DNA of 64,000 nucleotides from Hippophae tibetana (lineage: Eukaryota > Streptophyta > Magnoliopsida > Rosales > Elaeagnaceae). Below the pieces are notes generated by a model, which ran no database searches, had not been told where the DNA came from, and saw only the letters and a list, made by a program, of their open reading frames with translations. The stretch covers positions 27,923,659 to 27,987,658 of the forward strand of contig CM072811.1 in assembly GCA_037013495.1 (NCBI GenBank). Direction: 5' to 3'. The position numbers were made by a program, and so were the translations under genes. Positions 1 to 11,300 of the stretch are shown here, one piece after another. Numbering within the stretch: the first letter of the stretch is position 1; the number at the start of each line of letters is the position of its first letter.

Positions 1-8
1 TTATTATA

Positions 9-257
9 AAAAAAAAAAAAGAATGAAAGCAGCTTTTATGCAAATTACAGTGTTTTGGTATACTTGAAAGCACAATCAATCCAAATAAAAACATTAGAAA
101 CAATGTGTTTGAACCATCATTGTACAATACGCGTATGTATGAAAATTTAACTTTTATTTTAAAAAAAGAAGAATGAAAACAGCTTTTATGCAAATTATAG
201 TATTTTGGTATACTTGAAAGCACAACCAATCCAAATAAAAGCATTGGAAACAATCTC
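9..257. repeat. Two-copy direct repeat of about 95 bp, period 150
   Basis: A block beginning with an A-run and GAATGAAAGCAGCTTTTATG (about 9-106) recurs at about 160-257 with only a few substitutions. About 50 bp of unrelated sequence lies between the copies. I see no coding potential and no recognisable element ends. The unit may continue off the left edge of the window. Confidence 0.8.
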
Positions 258-2273
258 TTCTTGATAATTTTCTACATCAATTTCCGTTTCTTTTCCATAT
301 TTCATGACTATTTCTAGCCCATAAGTAATATTTTATTTTATTTTAGCAAAAAGAAGTAATAATTCACTTTGGTCATTATACGGTGAAAAACACTTTAGAG
401 CATCATGATAATACTTAATAATACATATGTATTATAAATCTAACGGTTATTAAATTTTTAATAAAATCTAATCAATTACAATGAATCTATACAATTTATT
501 GATTTTTATACCACAATATATCATATATATATATATATATAATTACTTTTTTATGTTCATCTTCGAAAAAGTTGAAGGACTGCAAAGAAGTGGAGGCTAA
601 CATATGTAGCCATATAAAACAGAACGTGCAAAATTTTGAAGGATTTAATGAACCAAAATGGCCAATTCGGTTCAGCCATAAAAGGACCACCAAACCGAGA
701 AGCAAGTTAAAGAATTCAGCAGAAAATTCAGGATTATGAGTCTTGGATATCAAGTGGTCCAAAATCTTGTAACACATTTCCTATATTAAGGACAAATACC
801 AAATCTTCTATACAATCGCAGTTCAAATGTAAAAATCTTATTGACTCCATGGTCTCTGCACACACACAAGTTACAATTTGATCCTAGCTAGGAGCATATA
901 AAATACCCATAGGCACTGAAGTGGGCAAAAAAATATCTCTAAATATATCATGAATTCGTGCCTATCCTTATACAATTTATAATTTTTGACTAAATTAATA
1001 AATATATTATCGAATTATGACGTTATCATTTAATTTTAGATCATAAAATTTTTACCATCGAACTCTTAATTAATATTATGAATCTACAGTTATTGGTATA
1101 TGTTTAACGAGGATTAACATCTTATGTGCTTTTAAGCTTTATAGAGTTCATGTCTCTTTCAAGTGGTGAAAAATGTTAATACAAGTTAAACAAATAATGA
1201 TAATAATAAATTCGTAACATTAATTTGAAATTTAATGGTAGATTTATCATAATCCAAAATTTAATGATAAGTTTATATAAATGATCATAATTAAATTATA
1301 TATTTATTAATTTATTCTTTATCTCACTCTATTTAAAAAATATTTGAGATTTGAGTGATTGATTATGAGTATTGATGACTCTATGAAAGTAGAATTATCA
1401 GTATACATTTTTACTTAATATTTGTTTGTTTTATTTAATAATTAGTATTTTTTGGACTAAAAATATAAAAATATGAAATTCATAGTAAAAAAGGTGAAAA
1501 TATAATTTTTGAAATGTTTTGGGATTTTTATGGACTTTTATGAACTTTTAACACAAGACCAATGAAAAACTGCCGCATGGACACCACGCAAACAAAGGAG
1601 CTGATTGGGCAAACCACGTGAATGCCATGCCACTAGAAACGCCTAATCGTAGATTGTCGCGTGTGTAGTGTGACGCAATGTTATGCCACGTGTCAAAATA
1701 TGATTCATCTATCCAATGAATTATGTGTGCCACATGTCACACTATTATTGGTTAGCACTATTAATTTTGTTTATTTTGATCTCAATCCTTGATATGAAGC
1801 TAATATGACAGTCCAGATTCCACCTTAGCTATATTTAACTCCTTAATCACCCTATAAGCCCTAAGGAGTCATAATTAACACAACTTTTCATTTTTTGGAG
1901 CCAAGAAGAAAAAAATACAAAAAAATTCAAAAGGAGATACAATTTTGGTAGAGATTCAAGAGGATATTGGTAATACAATTTAAGAGATTTTTTTTATACT
2001 CATTTCTTTATCAATTTTTATGTCTTTTCTTTATAAAAATATGATTTTTATGAACAAAATTATGTCTAGTTAATTTATTAATCTAGGGGTCTTATGAACC
2101 CAATTTTCACCATCTGATGATATAATATTTTATCTCAACTATGATTTCAATTTAATTATATTATTTAATCTAATTTTTATGCTATTAATTATTTGGCCAA
2201 CAATTTATCTATAGAGTCAATTAAATATATTTGAGAGAATTATTTAATTGTTTGTCTTGATTAAATAACATGC
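258..2273. other. AT-rich intergenic stretch
   Basis: No gene is supported here. Short AT repeats (for example near 525-540) and stop-rich sequence dominate. The part at 1545-1745 is less AT-rich than its surroundings and carries two CACGTG boxes (1615-1620 and 1687-1692). This may be a regulatory or transposon-derived patch, but no terminal repeats were found. Confidence 0.5.
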
Positions 2274-2281
2274 ATCATTTC

Positions 2282-2801
2282 TAGGGGTGTGTAAAAAATC
2301 CGATCATCCGATCAATCTGATTAATCCAATCCGATCTGTTGATTTTTCATCCGATCTGATCCAATCCGATGGTCGGATCGAATAGAGATTTTTTCCATCC
2401 ATTAAGTGCGGATCAGATGACGGATTTCACTACAATTCATCCGATCCGATCTGATCCGATCAAAATTAATTATATATATATTTAATTAATATATATTTAT
2501 TAAATTAAATATATATATATAATTAATATATATTTATTTAATTTTTTAATTTTTTTTAAGTCAAATAATTTTATGTTATGATTTATGTAAAAATTTAAAA
2601 AAATTATTTAAAAATACAAAAAATAGAGTTAATTAAATTTATTGGTCGGATTGATCGGATGTCATCCGAATAGTTTACAGATCGGATTGAGCGGATGTAA
2701 GTGGTGATTGGATCGGTTGTGGATTAAAATGTTTCAATCCGAGCAGATGGTCGGATCGGATGATAGTAAAATCAATGGTTTCGATCCGATGAACAACCCT
2801 A
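2282..2801. mobile_element. hAT-type MITE, 520 bp, with 8-bp target duplication
   Basis: The element begins TAGGGGTGTG and ends CACAACCCTA-like (…CAACCCTA), so its ends are short imperfect inverted repeats of the CAGGGGTG type known from hAT transposons. The octamer ATCATTTC lies immediately before it (2274-2281) and immediately after it (2802-2809), a perfect 8-bp target site duplication as expected for hAT. Both subterminal parts are crowded with CCGATC, CCGATCTGATCC and CGGAT motifs in opposite orientation, while the centre is pure AT-rich DNA. It has no coding capacity, so it is non-autonomous. Confidence 0.88.
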
Positions 2802-2809
2802 ATCATTTC

Positions 2810-3724
2810 TAGGAAAAAATGTATGATTATTATGTATGTAATCCATAATTCATGAACTTAATAAGTAGAATGCAATTTAATTGGCATAAGAGTGTGATTA
2901 AGTTAATTACTATATATTGTGTAGTTTAGTTGAGAGAGAAATACATGTTAGGTTAGATTAAATTGATCACGTAATTAATTAATAATTATATTGGGAGATT
3001 TTAGTGATTAATATGTTTAGAAAATTCGGAGAATAAGTATTCCTAAATATTTTCTCATATATCTTCTTAGTTACCAAATCTAATTTAATTAATTATTGTT
3101 ATACATTTTTATTTCTTTTAATTTTTCTTTTTTAAAATATATAAACACAAAAAAATGATTTTTATTTTTTTTAGTTTTAAAAATTAGTTTTTAATAACAT
3201 AATCTTTGTGAAAACGGTATTTTTTTATCATTATATTACTTATTACGATACGTATACTTACGTATTTATTGAACACAATTCGTATTCCGATCAAGTATAT
3301 ATAATTGAAAAAAGAGAATCTTATAACATTACTCTTAATTTTTTGGATCAATTACGTTTTAGCAACAATAACCAAAACGTTTACTTTGTTGCATAATGTC
3401 TAAGTTGTAGGCATATTGTAACTTTAAATATTCCCAATGTTTGGTATATTTTTATTGTTATTTATATATTATGGATATAATTGCAATGAAGTAAACGTTT
3501 TAAATATTTTAGTAAATTATCCTATATATATATATATATTGCGAGCATAAAACGTAATTAACCTAAAAAAATTTACTTTTAATAGAAGAAATGTCTAATG
3601 ACATAAATAGATGATGCATCTCAAATGAGACTTTAAGGTGTGATCGGATAGTAAATTTGAAATTATGAAGTTATATCTTATTAAATTATAATACACAAAT
3701 TATATTCGGAGTATTTTTGTCATA
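2810..3724. other. AT-rich intergenic stretch
   Basis: No gene is supported. A 62-codon open frame near 3208-3396 has no recognisable similarity and is embedded in AT-rich DNA, so it is treated as chance. The right edge carries TATAG at 3725-3729, which is the target duplication of the gypsy element that follows. Confidence 0.5.
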
Positions 3725-3729
3725 TATAG

Positions 3730-4014
3730 TGTTTGGACATATAGCTCGATTCTAAGCACAATCCAACTAACAACTTGAGTCATCATAAAGGACCCGTCTA
3801 TGCCCATCCCCATAACCACACTCATATGAGGGACCCATCTACGCATGCGAGATTTGGTGTTGTAAGGTCGACTTCAAGCCTGAGTTATGGGGTGGTCGAC
3901 CTCAAGCTGTAAACATATTTTCTTTCACTTTTATATCCTATGTAATACTTTATATATATATAGGTCTCATGAGAGAGCCACACATTCTCTCTGTAAATAA
4001 TTTTAATCCCAACA
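3730..4014 (+). repeat. 5' LTR of the gypsy element
   Basis: This 285-bp LTR starts TGTTTGGACATATAGC and ends TTAATCCCAACA. It aligns with the 3' LTR throughout but lacks roughly 80 bp in the part before the end, where the 3' LTR has an extra stretch around its TATA region. A TATA-like run (about 3950-3962) precedes the shared GAGAGAGCCACACATTCTC sequence and is the likely Pol II promoter. The sequence right after it (TTTTGACACCC, 4015-4025) is where a primer site should be. It vaguely resembles the common TTTTGGCGCC start but cannot be assigned to a tRNA. Confidence 0.88.
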
Positions 4015-4090
4015 TTTTGACACCCTAAATTTTGAGAGAGGTTTAAAGAGACAAAACACCTGCTCTACTTACCCTAGAATCACGATCATC

Positions 4091-4251
4091 ATGGTAGGAG
4101 AGCAAGCTGAGGGATGACTGAGGCTAGCAAATAAGGAGGCAGTAGCACATGATAACATCTTACTAGCCCGTGATGAGGCCAGAATAGAAACCGACCCTTA
4201 TCATGAGTTGGCTCATTAACTTCTTAAACTAAGGAGGGAACTCGAAGATCC
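4091..4251 (+). pseudogene. gypsy gag, N-terminal remnant (split by insertion)
   Basis: From an ATG at 4091 a frame can be followed for about 54 codons, with stops where glutamine-like codons would be expected. It contains LANKEAVAHDNILLARDEA and ends in RRELEDP, a charged helical region typical of the start of Tat-type gag. It is cut at 4251 by the nested element, and the frame appears to resume at 7638 (gatcacaatcaag…). No function remains. Confidence 0.55.
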
Positions 4252-7200
4252 TAATGAGTGCTTAAAAACACTAAAATTATCAGGATTTAATGTAATTTAT
4301 TTGATTATATATATATATTTGTATGATTTTATCATATTTTATATAAATTTGTATTTTTAAAATCACGAGTATTTTATTGTTTTTTAGGTGTTTTTGCTTC
4401 AAAAATAATTTAAAAACTCAAAAAATGGAAAATTGGACAAAACTGCCTAATCACGTGCATGCCCATGCTGAGTCCCATGCACGCCAGCACCCATCCTACC
4501 AAAAATATTGTGTGCACCAGCTTCCGTCCTACAGAAAATCTCATGCACTAGTGCCCATACATGCGTGTCAACCTATCCAAAAGTGTCCAAGACCATTTTT
4601 GAGATATTTTTTCATTTTTTAGCCTTTTCCTCACCTATAATAGGTTTTTCACCCTCAATCTCAAATCACAAAAATTTCTCAAATCTTCTCTCTCTTTCTA
4701 GCTTTCTCTATCTATAAAGTTTTCCTAGTTTTTTTAGTTTTAAAGTTCTTCTCTTTTTGAGAAAAACTAATTATGTTTTTGTAAATTTTTAGTTTTGATT
4801 CAACAAATAGAAATGCAAATCCGTTTGGAGATTTTCCAGAAACAAAATTAGAATCAAAGTTCTGTAAGGATTCTTCTTAAGTATAATTTTAAAATAAATT
4901 ATTTACAGTTATTTTTATATTTTATTCTTATATGTTATATTTAATTTTACTATGATTAAATTTAACATAACTGACTGTTTGTAAATATAATATAATATAA
5001 TAATAATTTTTTTATGCTTACGAAATATTAAATAGGTAAAACATTTCTATAAAATAAATTAATTTGTTAGTACAATCGCCCGGTAGTTAGAGTAAAACTC
5101 TATTTTAAAAGTTTTTATAAGAACTATTATTCGAAAATGTATTGACAACATATTTTTAGTAATAATTTTAAAACTTGAAAGTCAGAACTCGAATAATTAA
5201 ATTCTTAGGTTTAATTTGAACAACTTGAATAAAATTTAAAATATCTAACTTAACCAAAGGTGGCATTTAAATGGTTCATTTTCAATCTCTTAGAAAAAAA
5301 ATGAATTAACTTAATTAACCAAATTAATTATTGACCACATAAGTGTTAATTGATTTATTTAATTAACAAAGAATATCTAACCCTACCAAAGTTGATATTT
5401 ATATAAAAAAGAGTGAATCAATAAATATCAATTTGTAGCTTTAATAACCTAAATAATATGAACAAACATAATTAAATTAATTATTATATTCATAAATACT
5501 TCACTATTATGAACGATAAAAATTTGTATAACTATTTATTGAATCCATATCTATGTTTATTTTTTATGTTATTAGATTAGGAAACACAAAAAAGTCAAAA
5601 TATCGTGATAAGAAGTTTATGATTTAATTTTGTTTTTAAAAGTTTGAATAAATTAAAAACAACATATATTCCTTCCTTAGATCGACCTTAGGAGTATACT
5701 TATCATTTTCTATAAAATGATTCATACACTTGCAAGAGTTTTACAAATATAAAACTAAAGTGTCTACAAAATCGGTATTGCCAATCCGATGTCGATTTTG
5801 TTTATTAGAGCCGAGCCGAGTGTTGTCTCTTTTGGAGAGCATAAAACGTGCAAGCATACACGGTCACAAGTAATAAAATTTGATAAGTAAGTTATCGTTT
5901 CCACGGAGATTTATCACTATAGTTTATCGAGTACTAAAATTATCTCTCTCTGATTTTATCCAAAATGATTATTAATTAGAAAGAGTTAACTAAAAAGTTA
6001 TATAACAAAATAAAAGAAATCTAGGATTTCAGTTTTTCATCAAATTAATCCATTCGAATAATGTTATTTTCTTTTGATTTATATTTTTTTAGTGCATTTA
6101 ATTTTTCAACCGAAAACTTCTAATTTTATCCATACATCTCTTCCGAGCTCCGTATAAACACACCTCGTTAAATTAATTCACTATATTCCTATGAGAATTA
6201 AATTCACCAAGATTCATTACGTTCTAAGTTCTCGAATGGTCACACATACAATTAGGGTATATTCCTATCCTTCATCATACATGTCATTCTATCTATGAGC
6301 AATATACACAAAAATGCATCTTCCAAGTTTATTTAAATGCCACAGATCATTTGATAAAATTCATAAATAATCAAAAATATTAAACACAAAATAGAATAAA
6401 CAAATCGAAAGTCTTATAAATCTTTCAAAAATAATTAAAATCAAAACATCATAAATTTAGATAAAATGCAATCCTAGAAAAATTAAATTAATTCATAAAT
6501 TAAAAATTAAAATTACAACAGTTAAGGAAAATGAGATGAAGAATAAAGAAAAATTAAATCATTTCAGATCGTAAATATTTGGCACACGCAGAACACAACA
6601 GAAGCCAAAAATGGCTTCTACGTGTTCCACAGTCCACCCCCGAATACTACTAAAAATCTGAAACTCTAAACTCCCAAAAACTTTTTTACTCTATCATATA
6701 ACATCAAATTTCTAAAAAAATATACATTTAAAAATATATTTTTTAATAAACGCGGGGGACAGATAGATATGGCAAAAGTAATTAAATATTACACGTGGGG
6801 GACAAAATTGGTATCGAAAACGTGGTTAAAACTGAGTGGAGAGCCGTCCATTTCTATTTTGCTTTTCAATAAACTCTGCCACGTGTCCCGATCTGATTTG
6901 CTGAAATAAATAGTGGGACACGTGGCAACACATCATTGGTTACAGGGAACAGGCACATGTGAGTCGACCGCACGGGAAAATAGGTGCGCGAACGTGGGGG
7001 GACAGCGGTTGGAACGCGTCAGACACGTGGGTTCTATCCTACACGCCGGACTGTGCGGCATGTGGGCCCCACTAATGCACCGAGCCACGTGATAGAAGAA
7101 ACCCTACTCCCTCTCTCTTTGATCGGGTTTGAATGACACGCGCGCATCCTAACCGTTTACTCTTTGATCTGAGGGCTCCCGTGGCGCGCGTGGATTATGG

Positions 7201-7637
7201 CGAGTGGGATTCGTTCTCCTGTGCAGAAAATTCAAATTTAATTAATTGGATTTTGACCCACAAATTTAATTCAAATTACATTCTAAACTTTCTTTAATTA
7301 CAATTAAGCCCTTTTCTAATTTAAATTAAATTTTAAACTTTTAATAATTAAAATTAAGCCCGATTTTAATTTTAATTATATTTTCAACTTTTATAAATTG
7401 CAATTAAACACTCATTTATTTGAAATTATATTTTTGGACATAAATTTGCAATTAATTACTTTTTCAATTCAAATTATTTAATTTTCTTAAAATATATTCC
7501 TTAACAAATAAATAGTAAATACTAATTTATTAAACTAAAATTAACTAAAAATGTGAAGAACATAGCAATTATAATTAATAAAATAGATGAAAATAACTAT
7601 ATAAAATACAGTTATCAGCGATAAAATAGGACACTAT
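4252..7637. mobile_element. Nested insertion A (3.4 kb) within gypsy gag, class uncertain
   Basis: The left end reads TAATGAGTGCTTAAAAACAC and follows GATCC (4247-4251). The right end (…GGACACTAT) is followed by GATCA (7638-7642), which suggests a 5-bp target duplication GATC(C/A) with one later change. The first 200 bp or so match the arms of the fold-back element at 10385-11070. Inside are a CT-rich leader-like part after CACCTATAATAGG (about 4636), a segment around 5690-5930 resembling LTR-adjacent sequence of plant gypsy elements (TGCAAGCATACACGGTCAC), and a less AT-rich part (6720-7230) full of CACGTG boxes. I find no gag or pol domain. It may be a non-autonomous LTR element or a composite of several insertions; a foldback transposon is also possible. 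Confidence 0.5.
6792..7091. promoter_or_regulatory. Cluster of five G-boxes with a 13-bp hairpin
   Basis: CACGTG occurs at 6792-6797, 6880-6885, 6919-6924, 7024-7029 and 7086-7091, mostly as ACACGTGG or GCCACGTG. The second and third lie in a perfect 13-bp inverted repeat, TGCCACGTGTCCC (6877-6889) and GGGACACGTGGCA (6915-6927), separated by 25 bases. G-boxes are bound by plant bZIP and bHLH factors, and ACGTGG is the core of abscisic-acid response elements. The cluster sits inside nested insertion A, so it may be, or may once have been, the element's own promoter. The function is inferred from motif density only. Confidence 0.45.
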
Positions 7638-7649
7638 GATCACAATCAA

Positions 7650-8930
7650 GTCTAAGAGCCTCTAAAGGTCAAGTTGCTAACTTGGTTAGTGGAAATAGAC
7701 CAGATCGTGTTATGCTCGAGCCCACCCAAGTCGAGTATGAGATTGAGGATGACCATTCTTCTAGTTCGGTGGGACCTGATGATGAGCGATGCTTATAAGA
7801 AATAAAAAGCTGGGAAGTGTGGTTTTAGGGATTGGAAGAGGCTAACATAAAGCAATACCAAGCCTTGAAAAGGGCCTATGAAAGGTAAGAAAAGGGTAAG
7901 GCACCCTATGATGCAGATAGGGACTACGAACAACTATGTGCCTCCCCCTTTTCTGACCATCAAGGGACTAAAGACTCGATTACTCATGGGTAATACTTTA
8001 AGACGGCTATGGCATCTATGAGCCTTATGTAGGGAAAAAGATTCACGATGATGTGTAAGTTATTCGTTTCCACCCTCTGTGATGATGCCTAAAAATGGTT
8101 CAATAACCTAGCACCTCATACCATCACCTCATTGTCATATTTTCCCAAGTTATTTATCACCAATTATGCCTGCAACAAGCCATTGAGAAAGGAGTTGCAC
8201 CACATTTTCTCATTTTTTTAGAGAAGGGGTAAGTTTACCAAAAAATATATGAAAAGATTCAAAGAAGAAAAGTTAGAGATCTTTGACTGCCCAAGTTCTA
8301 TTGCAATAGAGGCCTCTAGGCAGGGTCTCTTAAGGGACTTCGACCAATTCATAAAACTAACCAAGATGATCCCTCGCACTTTGAAGGAAGCGTATGGAGA
8401 GGCAAGGAAATTTTTCAATCTCGAAAGAGAGTTAGGTTTGGGTAAGAGCGGCCAGGTAGCTGTGGAATTGCATTTAAAAAAGAAAAAAATATGAGTTCTC
8501 ACGAGGCCAAACAAGATAGCAACATAAAAAAATCACTTTACACCATATAATAGGGTGAGTATAAAAAAATCACTGTCTTCTTTTAGGGGTCTACCCTTGA
8601 GAGTGAGTTTGGCCCACACATTATTATGAATGAAAGAGGAGCAGAATGTTAGATGGCCCTAAAAAATGAGGGCTCCCTTTAGGGATGCATCTAAATGGTG
8701 TGTCTTTTACAAGGATGTAGGCCATGAGATGAGAGATTGTAGACAGCTCAAGAAAAAGATAGAAGATATGTCATCCAAAGGATATTTAAAGGACTTTGTA
8801 GGGACCAATAACGAAGGAGAAAGGCAACAAATTGGACATGAAACGTCGAAACCACTTGCTCTATCAAGTAGCGAGAGGGACCCTTATAACGAGCCTAACA
8901 TCAAGATCAGCCATACCATACATTGAGGGC
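7650..8930 (+). pseudogene. gypsy gag, capsid and zinc-knuckle region
   Basis: Broken frames encode a Retrotrans_gag-like capsid: CKLFVSTLCDDA then KWFNNLAP, ITSLSYFPKLF and the conserved RRGKFTKKYMKRFKEEKLE (about 8050-8280), continuing to 8494. A second open piece (8666-8926) carries WCVFYKDVGHEMRDCRQLK. This corresponds to the CxFHxDxGHxTxxC knuckle of Tat-type gag, with tyrosine in place of the first histidine. Stops at several positions, for example 8491-8493, and frame changes separate the pieces. Gag would form the particle that packages the element's RNA; this copy is dead. Confidence 0.75.
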
Positions 8931-9127
8931 TCCGGATCAGTATGATCTCTAGTAACTCGTATAAGAAGTATTCTAGAGACTTACGAGGATCCCCATATGT
9001 ATACAATCTGAAAACATCATGGGCCCATTTAGAGATCACCTTCATTAAGAAGGACGATACCTCATCTCATTATGAAGATACCTTGGTGATCATTTTAAGG
9101 ATAGGCTCATGAGATGTTTGCCAGATC

Positions 9128-9508
9128 ATGGCTGACACTGATAGCTCAGTAGATCTTCTTTTTCTGTCTACAACGAGATCCCTCAGCATAAAAGAGGTTG
9201 ACATCATCAGGAAGAAGCTGCCTATAGTGGGATTTAACATTAGTACTATCTATCTGGTAGAGACCGTGGTGCTACTTATTATAGCCAAAGAATCAATAGT
9301 AATGACCAATTTTGTGGTAATTGATGTCCCAACTTATTACAACGCCATTCTAGGTAAGCCATGGATACACAAGATAAATGTGGTTCCATCCACCTTCCAT
9401 CAAGTCATCAAAATTTTGACTGAGAAAGGTGCAAAGGAAATAAGGGGAGACCAGGAAAAGGCCAGGAGTTACTACAATGCCACCATGAACGAGGTCACTC
9501 CCAAGTAG
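9128..9508 (+). pseudogene. gypsy aspartic protease remnant
   Basis: An open stretch of 126 codons starts MADTDSSVDLLFL and continues through NFVVIDVPTYYNAILGKPW and HKINVVPSTFHQ, the usual Tat protease signature. The active-site triad DTG is DTD here, because the glycine is replaced by aspartate at residue 5. The IRGDQ motif that normally follows is kept as EIRGDQEKAR. A stop at 9506-9508 ends it ahead of the RT region, with which it would have formed one polyprotein. The protease would have cut Gag-Pol, and the DTG change argues that it is inactive. Confidence 0.8.
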
Positions 9509-9639
9509 CAACCACAGTAGGGCCTCTTTCAAAAGAGGCTAGGAGATAAATGTCTAGCACACTCTCTCAATTCAAATGAAGTACAAGATCAAATAATGGG
9601 AGACAAGGGCGAGATCACCTTTTAAAACTGAGTGCAGAT

Positions 9640-11300
9640 TTAACAACAGAGATAAAGAAGCAACTATCTTGATTCCTACAAGCAAACTCTGACATCTTCG
9701 TATAGACCCATACAAATATGCCTAGGATTGACCTAAAGATCATAACCCATAGGTTAAATGTTGATCAAAATCTTAGGCTTGTCCAACAAATAAATAGGAA
9801 GTTTGTTGAGAAAAAGAATAAGGCGATAAAAGGTCAGATCACCACCCTTAGAGAGACATAGATTATAAGAGAGGTGAACTACCATACTTGGTTGTCAAAT
9901 GTGGTACTGGTGAAAAAGGCAAGGGGGTTACCCCGTATATGGGTGACCTTCACAAACTTAAATGAGGCATTCCCTAAATATTGTTTCCTCGTTCCTAATA
10001 TTGATCAACTGGTTGATTGCTACCATCTTTTGATTAATGAGTTACCTAGATGCATATTTTGGTTACCATTAGATTAGAATGCACCCAGATGATGAGGAGA
10101 AAACATTTTTCATCATCGAGGAAGGGACCTTTTGCAATACTAGAATGCCATTTGGATTGAAGAATGCATGGATTTCATATCAACACCTTGTCAACAAAAT
10201 GTTTGTCGATTAGCTAGGAAAAAACTTGGAGGTATATATGAACAACATGGTAGTAAAGTCAGTATAGCCAATAAACCATGTCAAAGACTTAGAGGAGATA
10301 TTTTTCGTAATCCGAAGTTATGTCATGAGACTTAACCATAAGAAATGTATCTTTGGTGTTGCTTTAGGAAAATTCTTAGGATACTAATGAGTGCTCAAAA
10401 AGTACTAAAATTACCATGATTTTATGCACGTTAATTGATTAAAAATATATATTGATATGATTTTATCATATATTTATATAAATATGTATTTTCAGAATCA
10501 CGGGTTTTTTTATTGTTTTTCAGGTATTTTCGCTTAAAAACGTAACTTAAAGACTCAAAGAGGAATACTAGAGGCAATACATCACAAATATATTCATAAA
10601 ATAAATGAGGAAAAGTCAACAAATATGGAAAAATTGGACAAAAAGGGTCAAAAATGTCAAAAAGGAGGAAATCGTGCCGCCCAGCTGCGCCAACAACGTG
10701 CGCAGATGGGCGCAGGCGTGTGTAAATGGAGCGCAGGTGGGCGCAGGCACGTGCATTACTAGACGGCACGACTGGGCGATGCGATTTTCTCCTTTTTGAC
10801 ATTTTTTACCTTTTTTTGTCCAATTTTTCCATATTTGTTGACTTTTTGTCATTTATTTTATGAATATATTTGTGATGTATTTTCTCCAGTATTCAACTTT
10901 GAGTCTTTAAGGTATGTTTTTAAGCGAAAATACCTGAAAAACAATAAAAATACCTGTGATTCCGAAAAGACATATTTATATAAATATATGATAAAATTAT
11001 ATATATATATATATAATCAATTAACGTGCATAAAATCATGTTAATTTTAGTACTTTTTGAGCACTCATAAGATACCTCGTATCTACCCGAGGGATTGAGG
11101 CCAACTCTGACAAGATACATGCCCTAGTAAGTATGAAGCCTCCAACCGATCTAAAATGGACTCAATTGTTGAACGGAAGAGTAGTGGCATTGAATAGATT
11201 CATCTCCAAATGAACGAACAAGTGTTTTCCATTCTTCAAGATGTTGAGGAAGAACATATCAGGTTTTTGGAATGAGGATTGTGACAGAGCTTTTGAAGGA
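9640..11300 (+). pseudogene. gypsy reverse transcriptase, interrupted by fold-back element
   Basis: The RT fingers/palm motif is seen as WLSNVVLVKKARGLPRIWV, TNLNEAFPKYCF and PNIDQLVD (about 9890-10020). FIIEEGTFCNTRMPFGLKNA follows at about 10110-10165. The catalytic YMDD box reads YMNN (10235-10246), so both metal-binding aspartates are asparagine. At 10384 the frame (KFLGY) is broken by the fold-back insertion. It resumes at 11071 as GYLVSTRGIEANSDK, which shows that the insertion duplicated only GATAC. Further stops exist. The enzyme would have copied element RNA to DNA; this copy cannot. Confidence 0.85.
10385..11070. mobile_element. Fold-back (long inverted repeat) element in gypsy RT, 686 bp
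   Basis: Arms of about 300 bp (10385-10690 and 10762-11070) are inverted copies of each other with roughly 90% identity by eye. The left end is TAATGAGTGCTCAAAAAGTA and the right end is its inverted counterpart (…GAGCACTCATAA). GATAC precedes it (10380-10384) and follows it (11071-11075). Removing the insert and one GATAC restores the RT frame, so the duplication is real. The loop is relatively GC-rich, with repeats of the type GGGCGCAGG. There is no coding capacity, and open frames on both strands are products of the palindrome. The arm starts match insertion A at 4252. A 5-bp duplication with these ends does not fit hAT, Mutator or PIF insertion. Confidence 0.88.

Noticed and set aside
496-777. 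93-codon minus-strand frame rich in Leu and Phe
   Set aside because: No recognisable domain is present, it has a low-complexity YIYIY tail from an AT repeat, and there is no sign of splicing or conservation.
1548-1733. Minus-strand frame in the CACGTG-containing patch
   Set aside because: It is short, with no recognisable product; the patch looks regulatory or transposon-derived, not coding.
3208-3396. 62-codon + strand frame
   Set aside because: It lies in AT-rich DNA with no similarity to a known family, no upstream or downstream gene structure, and a composition like its surroundings.
10431-11120. Several open frames on both strands (for example 10605-10799, 10616-10852, 10796-11044)
   Set aside because: They are mirror images produced by the arms of the fold-back element and encode no recognisable protein.
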